Notes: generated from the letters alone by a model not told the origin. A stretch of DNA of 64,000 bases from Novosphingobium sp. (GCA_017745295.1 JAGHZR010000016.1:32708-96707), one strand, 5' to 3'; counted from the stretch's first letter, positions 1-8,744 are shown. Program-made: numbers and translations.

Positions 1-1170
1 CGCGCCGAAGTCGAAAGCGTCGTCGCCAAAGTCGAAGTCTCGATCCGCGCCTATGCTGAGCGGACCAGCCAGCGGAAACTCGATTCGGCGCTTCAGGGCA
101 CGATGGCGGTGCGCCACAAGCCACATGGCGTGCTAGTCGTGCTCGGACCATTCAACTTCCCCGCGCACTTGCCCAGCGCCCATATCGTGCCCGCCCTGCT
201 CGCGGGCAATGCGGTGATCTTCAAGCCGAGCGAGAAAGCCCCCGCCACCGGCGAGATGCTCGCGCGCTGCTTCCACCGGGCCGGGATTTCCGCCGCCGTC
301 ATGCAGTTCGCCGCAGGCGGGCCGCTCGAAGGGCAGGACTTCGTGGCGCACGACGGCATCGACGGGGTGCTGTTCACCGGCTCGGCCAATACCGGCATCT
401 CGATCAACCGCCGCCTCTCCGCCCGACCCGACAAGCTGGTGGCGCTGGAGATGGGTGGCAACAACCCGATCGTCCTGTGGGACACGCCCAAGCTGACCGA
501 CGCCGCCGCGCTGATCGTGCAATCCGCCTTTTCCTCGGCGGGGCAGCGCTGCACCGCCGCGCGCCGATTGATCGTGAAGAGCAGCCTCTACGATGCGGCG
601 ATCGCGGAAGTGAAGGCGCTGGCCGACCGCGTGATCGTCGGCGCCCCGTTCGACGAACCGGCCCCGTTCATGGGCCCGGTAATCGATACCATGGCGGCGG
701 ACGGCCTGACCGAAAGCTTCCTCTATCTGCTGAGCAACGGCGGAAGGGCGATCAAGCATCTGGTGCGCAGCGACGATTCGCTGCCGTTCCTCAGCCCGGC
801 GATCATCGACACCACGGCGATGAAGGACCGCCCCGATGTCGAACTGTTCGGCCCGATCCTCCAGGTGATTCGCGTCGATGATTTCGACGAGGCCATCGCC
901 GAGGCCAACAACACCCGCTTCGGCCTCGCGGCCTCGCTGGTCGGCGGCTCACCGCAGGACTACAACCGCTTCTGGGCCAATATCCGCGCCGGGATCGTCA
1001 ACTGGAACCGCGCGACCACCGGGCCGAGCCATGCCGCGCCGATGGGCGGAATCGGGCTTTCCGGAAACCACCATCCCAGCGGCTACTATGCGGCGGATTA
1101 CTGCGCCTATCCGGTCGCGTCCGGCGAAATGGAACAGCCCCGCGCGATGATCGGCGTGGGCCTGAGATAG
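1..1170 (+). CDS. astD: succinylglutamate-semialdehyde dehydrogenase, 5' truncated by window
   Basis: Oxidises succinylglutamate semialdehyde to succinylglutamate with NAD+, fourth step of the arginine succinyltransferase (AST) catabolic pathway, in the cytosol. The reading frame is open from base 1, so the start lies upstream; 389 residues are visible against about 485 for the family, leaving roughly 100 missing. The aldehyde dehydrogenase fold is clear: the EMGGNNP glutamate region (about base 448) and the catalytic cysteine in SAGQRCTAARR (Cys at 550-552). The GGNNP and GQRCTAARR wording fits AstD better than generic aldehyde dehydrogenases. Other ast genes are expected just upstream. It converges on the next gene with a 16-base gap. 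Confidence 0.9.
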   Translation, partial: RAEVESVVAKVEVSIRAYAERTSQRKLDSALQGTMAVRHKPHGVLVVLGPFNFPAHLPSAHIVPALLAGNAVIFKPSEKAPATGEMLARCFHRAGISAAVMQFAAGGPLEGQDFVAHDGIDGVLFTGSANTGISINRRLSARPDKLVALEMGGNNPIVLWDTPKLTDAAALIVQSAFSSAGQRCTAARRLIVKSSLYDAAIAEVKALADRVIVGAPFDEPAPFMGPVIDTMAADGLTESFLYLLSNGGRAIKHLVRSDDSLPFLSPAIIDTTAMKDRPDVELFGPILQVIRVDDFDEAIAEANNTRFGLAASLVGGSPQDYNRFWANIRAGIVNWNRATTGPSHAAPMGGIGLSGNHHPSGYYAADYCAYPVASGEMEQPRAMIGVGLR

Positions 1171-1186
1171 GCAGGCTGCGATAAGG

Positions 1187-1909
1187 CTACTTGCCGCTGG
1201 CGACCAGATCGACCTCGGTAACGCCGCCGTCCAGCTTGCGGGCATAGACCACATAGGCCTGTCCGCCCTTGCGGCCGCCGATGACATGGTCGCCGCCGTC
1301 GATCCGATGCTCGGCGCTGTAGCCACCGCGCTGGGCCATCGAATAGTAGAAGCTCACGACATCCTCCGGCGAGACCGGGGTGGCGTAGTTGACCACCCGC
1401 AGCGCGCAGCCGTCGGCATCGGTGCCCGCCGCTTCCTGCACCGCGCCGCGCGGATAGACGGGAATGGCGGCGGGCAGTTTCTTCGCCCAGCCCTCGGAAT
1501 ATTGCACTTTGCCCGCGCAGTCGGTCTTCGCCTTGCGCGCGGCATCGCTGATCTGCGCGGCCGAGGCGGCAATCTGCGCCAGCGCCGAGGCGCCGCCCTG
1601 CTGCGGCGCGGGCGCGGGCAGGAGCTTGCCCCCGGCAACATCGGCGGCGGATTTCTTCGCGGCGGCCACAGCTTCGGGGGTGCGGGCGGCAGGTGCCAGC
1701 GTTATCGCAGCCCCGCTTGCGGCAGAAGTGCTCCCGCCCGCCTTCTCGGGATCGACGACGATCCGGTCTCCGAGCGAACCGCCCACGGCCTGATCGCTTT
1801 CCGCCGCCTCGGGCTTCTGCTTCGAATTGCAGCCCGCCAGCGCCAGAGCGCCCGCCAGTGCGAGAAGCCCCAGACCGGCAGCGGTAACCCTCGTGGCGGT
1901 AGCCTTCAT
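1187..1909 (-). CDS. hypothetical lipoprotein
   Basis: A 240-residue protein with an N-terminal signal and lipobox (LALAGC, Cys near residue 25), so probably anchored in the inner or outer membrane. The ATG at 1907-1909 was chosen because it begins the signal peptide and follows a GGAAGGA ribosome-binding site; an in-frame ATG 30 codons upstream would bury the signal. The middle is Ala/Pro/Glu rich and probably flexible; the C-terminal ~120 residues look folded. No recognised family. Convergent with astD. Confidence 0.75.
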   Translation of the reverse strand: MKATATRVTAAGLGLLALAGALALAGCNSKQKPEAAESDQAVGGSLGDRIVVDPEKAGGSTSAASGAAITLAPAARTPEAVAAAKKSAADVAGGKLLPAPAPQQGGASALAQIAASAAQISDAARKAKTDCAGKVQYSEGWAKKLPAAIPVYPRGAVQEAAGTDADGCALRVVNYATPVSPEDVVSFYYSMAQRGGYSAEHRIDGGDHVIGGRKGGQAYVVYARKLDGGVTEVDLVASGK

Positions 1910-2086
1910 AATCCCGTCCTTCCTGTGCCGGACCAAGAGATCGCCGCAGCATCGCAGTAGGGATCGAACCTTCCCGGTAAGCGGCGAAAATTCAAGCACG
2001 GCACCGGGTTAAAGCGGCCCGCGTTCCAAAATGGGATGGCCGAGGCCCGAGACCTTACGAAGCGGGAACCGGCCGAACAGGTCGAA

Positions 2087-2116
2087 GGCGCCTGCGGCCC
2101 TAAGGTCGCAGACGCC
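2087..2116. other. hairpin downstream of the glycine-zipper gene
   Basis: GGCG-CTGCG pairs with CGCAG-CGCC around a 10-nt loop, with one unpaired base in each arm. It lies in the 293-base gap 1910-2202 between two minus-strand genes. No U-run follows, so a terminator role is only possible. Nothing else is recognisable in the gap. Confidence 0.35.
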
Positions 2117-2202
2117 CTCTCCCACCCGTACTCCTGGAGTTCGGGAGGTCTCCCCCGCAAGTCGCCGTCCTCGCGGGGAAGCCAGTCTCTATGGCGTTAG
2201 GC

Positions 2203-2613
2203 TTAGCGGCAGCGCGAGCCGCCACGCTCCACTTCGCGGCCCAGCAGGGCACCTGCGGCGGCGCCGAGCACGGTGCCGGTGGCGCGATCGCCGCGGGTGT
2301 CGATGGCGCGGCCGGCAAGGGCACCTGCTGCACCGCCTACCAGCAGGCCGGTGGTGCCGCCCGAGCGACGGCAGTCGTAGTAACGACGGTCGCCGCGATA
2401 GCCGCGATCGCCGCGATAATAGTGGTCGCGGTTGCCGTAACCGCGGCGACGGTCTTCACGCGAATAGCGTTCGCGCCAGTGGCCATAGCTCTGTTCGCCG
2501 GGAGCCTCGAAGCTGTGCGTCGGCGCAAAGCTGACGGCAGCCGAAGCGGGAAGAGCGGTCGCCAGGCTGGCCGTTGCGGCAGCGAGGGCGGTAGCCTTGA
2601 AGAATGCGTTCAT
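2203..2613 (-). CDS. glycine-zipper 2TM (17 kDa antigen-like) envelope protein
   Basis: A 136-residue exported protein. Residues 1-25 form a signal peptide ending near ASA. A middle stretch rich in Arg, Tyr and Asp (REDRRRGYGNRDHYYRG) is followed by a glycine-zipper segment with repeated GxxxG spacing (GLLVGGAAGALAGR and GTVLGAAAGALLG), typical of Rick_17kDa_Anti / glycine-zipper_2TM outer-membrane proteins. The ATG at 2611-2613 follows a strong GAGGAG site; upstream in-frame ATGs were not used. Role inferred as structural or stress-related in the envelope; no specific function is assigned. Confidence 0.82.
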   Translation of the reverse strand: MNAFFKATALAAATASLATALPASAAVSFAPTHSFEAPGEQSYGHWRERYSREDRRRGYGNRDHYYRGDRGYRGDRRYYDCRRSGGTTGLLVGGAAGALAGRAIDTRGDRATGTVLGAAAGALLGREVERGGSRCR

Positions 2614-2819
2614 CTCAAATCTCCTCGTCATTGCCGGGAGGGTGCCGTTTGAGGCTCGATCCGCGGTACGCATTCATCTTTAGGCGAACGAAGCTGAACA
2701 ATCCGCAACGCGGCTGTCAGAATTCGCAATAGCGATGAAGCGAGGTCTGTGTTGCGACGAACCGCTTGCCGAACCGGCATTTTCACACCTATCGCAGGAG
2801 CCCACTCACGGGATTTTCG

Positions 2820-3719
2820 ATGCAGTCCACACCCTCGCGCCGCTCGGGCGGCCTAGCCCAGGCTTTCGGCGCCTATTTCATCTGGTGCCTGTTCCCGCTC
2901 TATTTCGCGGCGCTTCATGCGGTTTCGCCGTTCGAAGTCGTGGCTTGGCGCCTGTTGTTCACCCTGCCGTTCTGCCTGGTGATAGTGGCGGTGCTGCGGC
3001 AGGGGACGCAACTGCGCGCGGCACTGGGCAATCCCCGCATCCTCGGCGCCCTGGCACTGAGCGGCCTGCTGATCGGCACCAACTGGCTGGTCTACGTGAT
3101 CGCCGTCATGGAAGGCCATGTCCTCGCCGCCAGCCTCGGCTACTATATCAATCCGCTGGTCAACGTGCTGGCCGGAACGCTATTCCTGCGCGAGCGGCTG
3201 TCGCGGATGCAGTGGACGGCGGTGAGCCTTGCCGCGATCGGGGTGGCCATCCTGTCCTGGGGGGCGCTCGATACCCTGTGGATCAGCATGGGGCTGGCGC
3301 TCAGCTTTGCGGGCTATGCGCTCGTGCGCAAGCTGACTCCGGTCGAATCGCTGCCCGGCCTGACGGTGGAAACGCTGGTGCTGCTGGTCCCCGCCTTGGG
3401 CATGCTGCTCTGGCAAGGCTCAAGCCCGGCAGGCCTCGCCATGGGCCAGTCGCTCACCACCAGCCTGCTGCTGGCCTGCGCGGGCATCGTCACCGGCATT
3501 CCGCTGCTGCTCTTTGCTGGAGCGGCACGCAAGCTGGACTTCTCGGTGCTCGGCTTCATCCAGTTCGTAACGCCGACGGGCGTGTTCCTGATGGGTCTCT
3601 TCGTCTTCGGCGAACCGCTGAGGTCGATCCAGATCGTCTGCTTCCTGTTCATCTGGACCGCCATCGCGGTGTTCTGCTGGGACCTGCTGTCTCGCAAGCG
3701 CAAAACCGCGACGGCCTGA
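2820..3719 (+). CDS. rarD: RarD-type EamA family transporter
   Basis: A 299-residue integral membrane protein of the drug/metabolite transporter superfamily, RarD subgroup (usual length ~295). About ten hydrophobic segments form two EamA halves. The opening AFGAYFIWCLFPLYF, the pairing VAWRLLFTLPF and the segment LGYYINPLVNVL are characteristic of RarD proteins (known as chloramphenicol-sensitivity permeases in E. coli; substrate uncertain). Start placed at the ATG at 2820; an ATG 18 codons earlier adds a non-hydrophobic lead. Converges on the HPP gene with a 2-base gap. Confidence 0.88.
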   Translation: MQSTPSRRSGGLAQAFGAYFIWCLFPLYFAALHAVSPFEVVAWRLLFTLPFCLVIVAVLRQGTQLRAALGNPRILGALALSGLLIGTNWLVYVIAVMEGHVLAASLGYYINPLVNVLAGTLFLRERLSRMQWTAVSLAAIGVAILSWGALDTLWISMGLALSFAGYALVRKLTPVESLPGLTVETLVLLVPALGMLLWQGSSPAGLAMGQSLTTSLLLACAGIVTGIPLLLFAGAARKLDFSVLGFIQFVTPTGVFLMGLFVFGEPLRSIQIVCFLFIWTAIAVFCWDLLSRKRKTATA

Positions 3720-3721
3720 GA

Positions 3722-4399
3722 TCAGGCTTTCCGGCCCCGCTTCAGCAGCGCCTGCACGAACGCGTCGAGATCGTCGATATCGACGTCGAGCACTTCGTCC
3801 CACTCGCCCAGCAGTGCCTCGATATCCTCGCGGGTGTAAGGCTCCGGCGCCTTGTGCTGCACTTTCGGCGCGCGGTGCGGCCAGGGGTGGCCGGTCAGGT
3901 TGTTGTAGAGCCAGCCGACCTGGAACAGGAAAATCAGGTTCAGCCCGAGCGGCACCAGATAGCCGACGCCCCAGTGCTGCTCCCCCGTCGCGCCGAGCGC
4001 ATAGAGCAAGGCGCAGGCCCCGCCCGGCGGGTGAAGGCTGCGGGTGAGCGACATGGCCACGATCGCCAGGCCCACGCCGGTCGAAGCGGCGAGCCAGGGG
4101 TTGCCCAACAGATGCCCCATGGAAAGGCCGACGATCGCCGAGATCATGTTCCCGCCGATCACCGACCACGGCTGCGCCAGCGGGCTGGCGGGAACGCAGA
4201 ACACCAGCACTGCCGAAGCGCCGAGCGGCGCCACGAGGAACGGGAGCGTGGACAGCCCGCCCATCTCGACGCCCTTCATTTCGAGCAGCATGGTAATGCC
4301 GCCCGCCAGCGCGATCCCCAGCATCCCGCCGAACGCGCCGCGTGCCCAGGCGAAATTCCTGTTCAGGGTCCACCCGCTCTTAAACCATCCCGCCGCCAC
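3722..4399 (-). CDS. HPP family integral membrane protein
   Basis: A 225-residue protein with four predicted membrane segments in the first ~160 residues, including the family-defining His-Pro-Pro in LTRSLHPPGGACALL. A hydrophilic C-terminal tail (about 165-225) is acidic and probably cytoplasmic. Some cyanobacterial HPP proteins transport nitrite; that role is not assumed here. The first methionine gives a hydrophobic region starting near residue 18, which suits the family. Confidence 0.8.
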   Translation of the reverse strand: MAAGWFKSGWTLNRNFAWARGAFGGMLGIALAGGITMLLEMKGVEMGGLSTLPFLVAPLGASAVLVFCVPASPLAQPWSVIGGNMISAIVGLSMGHLLGNPWLAASTGVGLAIVAMSLTRSLHPPGGACALLYALGATGEQHWGVGYLVPLGLNLIFLFQVGWLYNNLTGHPWPHRAPKVQHKAPEPYTREDIEALLGEWDEVLDVDIDDLDAFVQALLKRGRKA

Positions 4400-4592
4400 C
4401 GGCCCGACCTTTCTGCAAATTCATGAGCGAACGGGCGGCCTATGAACCTCCCGCCGCGCGATGGCGAGCCGAGTCGTGCTTGGGCATGCGATAGCCAAAT
4501 TGTAACCGGGTTCGTCATGGGACTGCGCCGCCGCTGCCGCAAATCGGCCACGTTCGGATGATGGCCTGCCCGCTTCCGATGGAGCCGTTCCC

Positions 4593-4934
4593 ATGCCCGC
4601 TATCGATGCCACCGCCGCTGCCCCCGTCGCTTCCGAGCAGACAGTGGATGCTTTCGATCTCAGGCAGATGCGCAGTCCTCCCGGCGCTTCATTCAGCGCA
4701 ATGCGCCCACGCTGCCCGGATGCCCGCGCGGGCGAGATCGTGGTCTGCGCGCCCGATCCGGAGAAAGAGCGCCTGCGCCCCCTGCCTGAAGGTTACGAGA
4801 TCCCCCAAGGCCCGCCCCGCCTCGAAATGAAGCTGGACGAAAACACCAGTGCCGACCTCCATCTTCAAGCTGAGCGCTTTCCCAACGGCATGGTCAGCAA
4901 CCGGCTGATGGTCGGCGTGAAGCGCAAGTTTTGA
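4593..4934 (+). CDS. hypothetical protein with a CPDA-GEIVVC motif
   Basis: A 113-residue protein without clear membrane segments. The conserved-looking segment CPDARAGEIVVCAPDPEKERLRPLP, split by two cysteines, resembles short periplasmic sphingomonad proteins I have seen only as hypothetical. The N-terminus is Ala/Thr rich but lacks a convincing signal peptide, so the true start or the localisation is uncertain. A strong hairpin terminator follows 11 bases after the stop, which supports it being expressed. Confidence 0.55.
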   Translation: MPAIDATAAAPVASEQTVDAFDLRQMRSPPGASFSAMRPRCPDARAGEIVVCAPDPEKERLRPLPEGYEIPQGPPRLEMKLDENTSADLHLQAERFPNGMVSNRLMVGVKRKF

Positions 4935-4944
4935 AACGAAAAAA

Positions 4945-4975
4945 CCCGGTCCGCCCAAGGGAAAGGCGGACCGGG
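4945..4975. terminator. bidirectional Rho-independent terminator
   Basis: Perfect 11-bp stem CCCGGTCCGCC / GGCGGACCGGG with a 9-nt loop. AAAA precedes it, which reads as U residues on the minus strand, and CTTCT follows. It separates the convergent genes 4593-4934 and 5031-5609. Confidence 0.85.
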
Positions 4976-5030
4976 CTTCTCAAGGCGCCCCGATGACAGG
5001 AGGGAGGAGGGTCCGAAGCGCCCTATTCGA

Positions 5031-5609
5031 TCAAGCGAACTTGCCTGCCTTGGCGATCTCGGCCACCGGCTTGCGGTTGGAGGCTACTTCGCGCTCCTGG
5101 AGGAATTCGGGAAGCTGGCTCTTGTCGCCGATCCGACCGATGGCGAAGGCGGCTTCGAGACGGTGGTCGGCGGGAATGCCCAGTGCCTGTTCCGCCTCGC
5201 CGAACTTCAGGCCGGTCATGCCGTGGGTGTGGTAGCCCAGCGCCTGCGCCTGAAGCGCGGCCAGCGCCCAGGCGGCACCGGCGTCGAAGCTGTGGCTGTG
5301 GTTGCCCGAATTGCCCTTGTCCGAACGCATCTGGCTATCGGACACGACGTAGACGATGGCCGAGGCGTCCTTGGCCCAGCCCTGGTTGAACTCGATCAGT
5401 TGCGACAGCAGCAGGTCCCAGTTGGCGTCGCCCTTCTTCGCGTAAAGGAAAGTCCAGGGCTGCACGTTGTAGGCCGAAGGCGCCCAGCCGGCGGCTTCGA
5501 AGATCACGTCGAGGTCTTCCTGCGGAATTTCGCTGCCGTCGAACGCGCGCGGCGACCAGCGATCGACGATCAGCTTTTCGACTTTGGGGTGGGCAGTGCG
5601 TCCGGTCAT
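5031..5609 (-). CDS. nitroreductase family FMN-dependent oxidoreductase
   Basis: A 192-residue NAD(P)H- and FMN-dependent reductase. The N-terminal RWSPRAFDGSEIP matches the RRSxRxF phosphate-binding motif of the family, followed by WAPSAYNVQPWTFLYA (the SxxNxQPW flavin motif) and a C-terminal GMTGLKFGEA/IGRIG region. Start set at the ATG at 5607-5609, which puts the family N-terminus in place and follows an AGGA site; an upstream in-frame ATG would add 47 residues of non-family sequence. Substrate unknown; such enzymes reduce nitroaromatics, quinones or flavins. Confidence 0.85.
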   Translation of the reverse strand: MTGRTAHPKVEKLIVDRWSPRAFDGSEIPQEDLDVIFEAAGWAPSAYNVQPWTFLYAKKGDANWDLLLSQLIEFNQGWAKDASAIVYVVSDSQMRSDKGNSGNHSHSFDAGAAWALAALQAQALGYHTHGMTGLKFGEAEQALGIPADHRLEAAFAIGRIGDKSQLPEFLQEREVASNRKPVAEIAKAGKFA

Positions 5610-5815
5610 CTCGGGTATCCTTGGCAGGTGGTGAAATCTGGAGCGAGGGATAGCCTGCGAAAGAGCATCGGGGAATCGAGATAATTTAAACGGAACTGTT
5701 CCAATCTTTGGAAAAGCCGCCGATCTCGTCAGAGGCGGCCTGCTCGCCACGAATTGTGCCTTTCCACCGACTCCAGCGCCTTGCGCATGGGCACGCTCTG
5801 CCCCACTTATCGGGC

Positions 5816-6574
5816 ATGACCGCCAGCCGCCTGTTCGACCGCGCCCTTATCCGGCTTTCCCCCCGCCCCGATTCGAACGAAGACGTCGCCCAGTTTCTGC
5901 AAGGCCTCGTCACCGCCGATGTCACGCAAGTGCTGCCGACCTGGACGGCGCTGCTCTCGCCGCAGGGCAAGGCGCTGTTCGACTTCATAGTCTGGCCCGG
6001 CGCCAACAAGGCCGGACCGGGCCTGCTGATCGACTGCGAGGCCGAAGTGGCCGACGCGCTGGTCAGGCGCCTGTCGATGTACCGCCTGCGCCGCGCCATC
6101 GACATTGCCCGCGACGATTCGCTGGCCGTCCACTGGCGCCCCCATACGGGTGACGGCGCCGCCGCCGATCCGCGCCACCATGGCCTCGGCGAACGCTGGA
6201 TCGCGCCGATCGACCCCACCGATCCGTCCGAAGCCGAAAGCGCCGATGCCGCCTGGCGCGCCCACCGCCTGGCCATGGGCGTGCCCGAAGGCCGCGCCGA
6301 ACTGGGCGAGGGCGAGACGCTCTGGCTGGAATGCAATGCCGTGGAGCTGAACGGCGTCAGCTTCACCAAGGGCTGTTATGTCGGGCAGGAAAATACCGCG
6401 CGCATGAACTGGCGGCAGAAGGTCAACCGCCGCCTGATCGTGGTGCCCCTCACCCGCTCGGACGAGAAGCGCCGCCGCGCCGCCTATCCCGAACTCGGAC
6501 TGGCGGTGGACCATCTGCGCGTCGAGGATATCGACCCTAAGCTGGCGCCGAAGTGGCTTGAACCTCCCGCCTGA
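5816..6574 (+). CDS. ygfZ: YgfZ/GcvT-domain folate-binding protein
   Basis: A 252-residue tetrahydrofolate-binding protein that helps assemble or repair Fe-S clusters, including in radical-SAM enzymes such as MiaB. The diagnostic motif K-G-C-Y-x-G-Q-E appears as TKGCYVGQENTAR near residue 190. Start at the ATG at 5816, which begins the GcvT-like domain. It overlaps no neighbour and runs toward the acetyltransferase gene, with a 12-base gap. Confidence 0.9.
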   Translation: MTASRLFDRALIRLSPRPDSNEDVAQFLQGLVTADVTQVLPTWTALLSPQGKALFDFIVWPGANKAGPGLLIDCEAEVADALVRRLSMYRLRRAIDIARDDSLAVHWRPHTGDGAAADPRHHGLGERWIAPIDPTDPSEAESADAAWRAHRLAMGVPEGRAELGEGETLWLECNAVELNGVSFTKGCYVGQENTARMNWRQKVNRRLIVVPLTRSDEKRRRAAYPELGLAVDHLRVEDIDPKLAPKWLEPPA

Positions 6575-6586
6575 CAAGACAGATTG

Positions 6587-7138
6587 TCAGGCCGGGAGCG
6601 CTCCTGCAACCGCCGCTACATGACGGAATGGCCGCTCCGTCAGATTGGCGACGTAGATCCTGGCCCGTACCGGCTCGCCGTGGCTGAAGCGTTCGCACTC
6701 GGCCCCGCTGTCCGCGAAACCGGTTTCCTCCAGCACTTCGCGCGTGGCGGGATTGTCCGCAAAATGGCTGACGACCACGCGGCGATGCCCCAGCGACCGG
6801 GCCTGCGCCAGCACCGCCCGCACCGCTTCGCGGGCAAAACCCCGTCCGCGATGGCAGGGCGCGATCCAGTAGCCGAGTTCCACCTCGTCCTCGATCTGCC
6901 CGAGACCGATGCCGCCCACCAGCTTGGGTCCACCGGGCGAACGCAGATACATGAAGAAGTGCGGCAGGCGCGGGTCACGCGGTCTTGCCAGATAATCGCG
7001 CATGGCCCCCATCGAACGCGGCAATTCGCCCGCGCCGAGCTTGCGCTCACCGGCATCGTCGGAGATGGCCTCGACGAGATCGTCGACATCTTCCGGCCAG
7101 CCGGGTCTCAAAAACAATCTCTCCGTGCGGACGAACAT
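6587..7138 (-). CDS. GNAT family N-acetyltransferase (RimJ/RimL-like), copy 1
   Basis: A 183-residue acetyl-CoA-dependent acetyltransferase. The opening TERLFLRPGWPED, the VELGYWIAPCHRGRGFAREAV pyrophosphate-binding region and the late NPATREVLEETGF motif are typical of the RimJ/RimL branch. The next gene (7305-7892) is a close paralogue in the same orientation, so the pair is a tandem duplication. A possible promoter with -10 AATAAT lies about 20 bases upstream of the start. Confidence 0.85.
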   Translation of the reverse strand: MFVRTERLFLRPGWPEDVDDLVEAISDDAGERKLGAGELPRSMGAMRDYLARPRDPRLPHFFMYLRSPGGPKLVGGIGLGQIEDEVELGYWIAPCHRGRGFAREAVRAVLAQARSLGHRRVVVSHFADNPATREVLEETGFADSGAECERFSHGEPVRARIYVANLTERPFRHVAAVAGALPA

Positions 7139-7237
7139 GGGCCGTTCTCCGTTTTTATTATTTTGCGCCCCATACTATGCACAAAGACAGTTGCTTTGCA
7201 CGGATTTTGCTACGGCTTGGGGAATTGCCGCGACGGA

Positions 7238-7276
7238 CTCTTCGGTGGATGCCGTCATCCACCGAAGAGCGCTTTT
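7238..7276 (+). terminator. strong hairpin with U-run on the plus strand
   Basis: Perfect 14-bp stem (7238-7251 with 7256-7269) around a CCGT loop, followed by CGCTTTTTCC on the plus strand. It looks like a textbook intrinsic terminator, but no plus-strand gene lies upstream, because both flanking acetyltransferase genes are on the minus strand. It may end a small RNA or antisense transcript. Confidence 0.6.
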
Positions 7277-7304
7277 TCCTTAGACACTTAATAGAAAGCG
7301 CGAT

Positions 7305-7892
7305 TCAGGCGGCATGCCGCGTCGCGACGGTCTGACCACTTCCGAAACCGGGATTCGGACAGTCATCGTCGCAATCTCCGGGCGAATCGAATTCGACCGC
7401 ATACTCGCGCGAGAGACCGTGCGTTCCCCGTCCTTCGCTGAACCGCTCGGTGACACGGCCGGTAGGCCGGAAGCCGACCTTCTCCAGCACGCGGCCGGAT
7501 GCGGGATTGTCCAAAAAATGGCTGCCGATGATTCGCTTGTGGCCGATCGCCCGCGCCAGCGAGAGAACGGCACGGGCCGCCTCGCTCGCGAAGCCCTGCC
7601 CCCAGTGCTCGCGGGCGATCCAATAACCGAGTTCCACCTCGCCATCGAGCATCGAAAGACCGACGCAGCCGACGATGCGGGTGCCGTGGGCGCCGGGCTG
7701 GGTGATCAGGAAGCGCGGCAGCAGCCTATCCTGCGGCGCATCGAGAAAACGCCGGGCATCTTCACGGGTATATGGCCAGGGCGCGCGCGCCAGATTGCGC
7801 ACGACGGCTTCGTCGGCGATCAGGGCCAGCAGTTCATCCTGATCCTCGGACCAGCCGGGCCTCAGGAACAGCCGTTCGCTGCGAACGAACAT
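7305..7892 (-). CDS. GNAT family N-acetyltransferase (RimJ/RimL-like), copy 2
   Basis: A 195-residue paralogue of the preceding gene: the first 15 residues differ at two positions (MFVRSERLFLRPGWS against MFVRTERLFLRPGWP), and VELGYWIA, the GQGFASEA cofactor loop and NPASGRVLEKVGF are shared. It carries an extra acidic, Cys-containing C-terminal tail (residues ~170-195). Substrate unknown. The 166-base spacer between the copies holds the hairpin at 7238-7276. Confidence 0.85.
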   Translation of the reverse strand: MFVRSERLFLRPGWSEDQDELLALIADEAVVRNLARAPWPYTREDARRFLDAPQDRLLPRFLITQPGAHGTRIVGCVGLSMLDGEVELGYWIAREHWGQGFASEAARAVLSLARAIGHKRIIGSHFLDNPASGRVLEKVGFRPTGRVTERFSEGRGTHGLSREYAVEFDSPGDCDDDCPNPGFGSGQTVATRHAA

Positions 7893-8055
7893 AGAGTATC
7901 TCCACTCATCCGCCCCGCGCGTTCCCTAGGATTTGCGCGTGACATTGCGATTACGCACAACGTCCGAAGAGCCTGAAATATCCGCGCAATTTCGTAAGAA
8001 AATGTAAGGATCGATCGCTCTGCGAAACGGCTGTGCCGTGCGTGAGGGAGACACG

Positions 8056-8087
8056 AAAAGAGGGAGACGGGCTGGCCCCTCTCCCTC
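8056..8087 (-). terminator. terminator downstream of rpmA
   Basis: On the minus strand GAGGGAG and CTCCCTC pair around an inner GC-rich loop and are followed by TTTTCG. It lies about 65 bases past the rpmA stop codon and fits the end of the rplU-rpmA transcript. Confidence 0.6.
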
Positions 8088-8113
8088 GTTCAGCCGACCT
8101 TTGAAGATCGGCG

Positions 8114-8140
8114 GGGCCATCCCGTAAGGATGGCCCTTTT
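8114..8140 (+). terminator. hairpin with plus-strand T-run near rpmA
   Basis: Perfect 9-bp stem GGGCCATCC / GGATGGCCC with a CGTAA loop, then TTTT on the plus strand. No plus-strand gene precedes it; it may block read-in towards rpmA or act as part of the rpmA 3' structure. Confidence 0.5.
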
Positions 8141-8153
8141 ATCGACCATCCGA

Positions 8154-8423
8154 TTATTCGGCGGCTTCTGCCATGGCGTCAACCGACACGTACTTGCGGC
8201 CGAGTTTGCCGTCGTGGAAACGCACGCGACCTTCGGCAAGCGCGAAGAGGGTGTGGTCCTTGCCCATACCGACGTTCACGCCCGGGTACACGCGGGTGCC
8301 GCGCTGACGGATGATAATGTTGCCGCCGATCACTTCCTGACCGCCGAACTTCTTAACGCCAAGACGGCGGCCCGCAGAGTCGCGACCGTTGCGCGACGAA
8401 CCGCCTGCTTTCTTATGTGCCAT
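8154..8423 (-). CDS. rpmA: 50S ribosomal protein L27
   Basis: 89 residues, normal length for bL27. It starts [16 protein letters not shown], the conserved N-terminus that reaches the peptidyl-transferase centre, and contains RLGVKKFGG and [15 protein letters not shown], all standard. It follows rplU with a 24-base gap in the universal rplU-rpmA operon. Confidence 0.98.
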   Translation of the reverse strand: MAHKKAGGSSRNGRDSAGRRLGVKKFGGQEVIGGNIIIRQRGTRVYPGVNVGMGKDHTLFALAEGRVRFHDGKLGRKYVSVDAMAEAAE

Positions 8424-8447
8424 TGCTCAGTCCTTCCGATCTTTGGC

Positions 8448-8744
8448 TCAGGCGACCGACACGATGCGCAGCAGGGTCATCTGCTGGCGGTGGCCGTTCT
8501 TGCGACGATAGTTGTGGCGGCGGCGCTTCTTGAATACCACGACCTTTTCGCTCTTGGCCTGCGCGATGATCTCGGCCGAAACCGTGATCTTCGAGGCGTC
8601 GGCGACTTCGCCGTCGTTGCCGGCGAGCAGAACGTCGCCCAGCGTGATGGTCTCACCGGCTTCACCAGCCAGCTTTTCAACCGCGATCTTGTCTCCGGCG
8701 GCAACCCGATACTGCTTGCCGCCCGTGCGCACAACTGCGAACAT
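8448..8744 (-). CDS. rplU: 50S ribosomal protein L21
   Basis: 98 residues, starting [19 protein letters not shown], a canonical bL21 N-terminus, and ending with the basic [16 protein letters not shown] segment that contacts 23S rRNA. The start at the ATG at 8742-8744 follows a TAAGGG ribosome-binding site; an in-frame ATG seven codons earlier was not used. First gene of the rplU-rpmA operon; the ~268-base region upstream carries short hairpins but no recognised leader family. Confidence 0.97.
   Translation of the reverse strand: MFAVVRTGGKQYRVAAGDKIAVEKLAGEAGETITLGDVLLAGNDGEVADASKITVSAEIIAQAKSEKVVVFKKRRRHNYRRKNGHRQQMTLLRIVSVA

Noticed and set aside
2735..4426. 563-codon plus-strand frame
   Set aside because: Out-of-frame with rarD and antisense to the HPP gene; low-complexity Arg/Gly/Ala composition.
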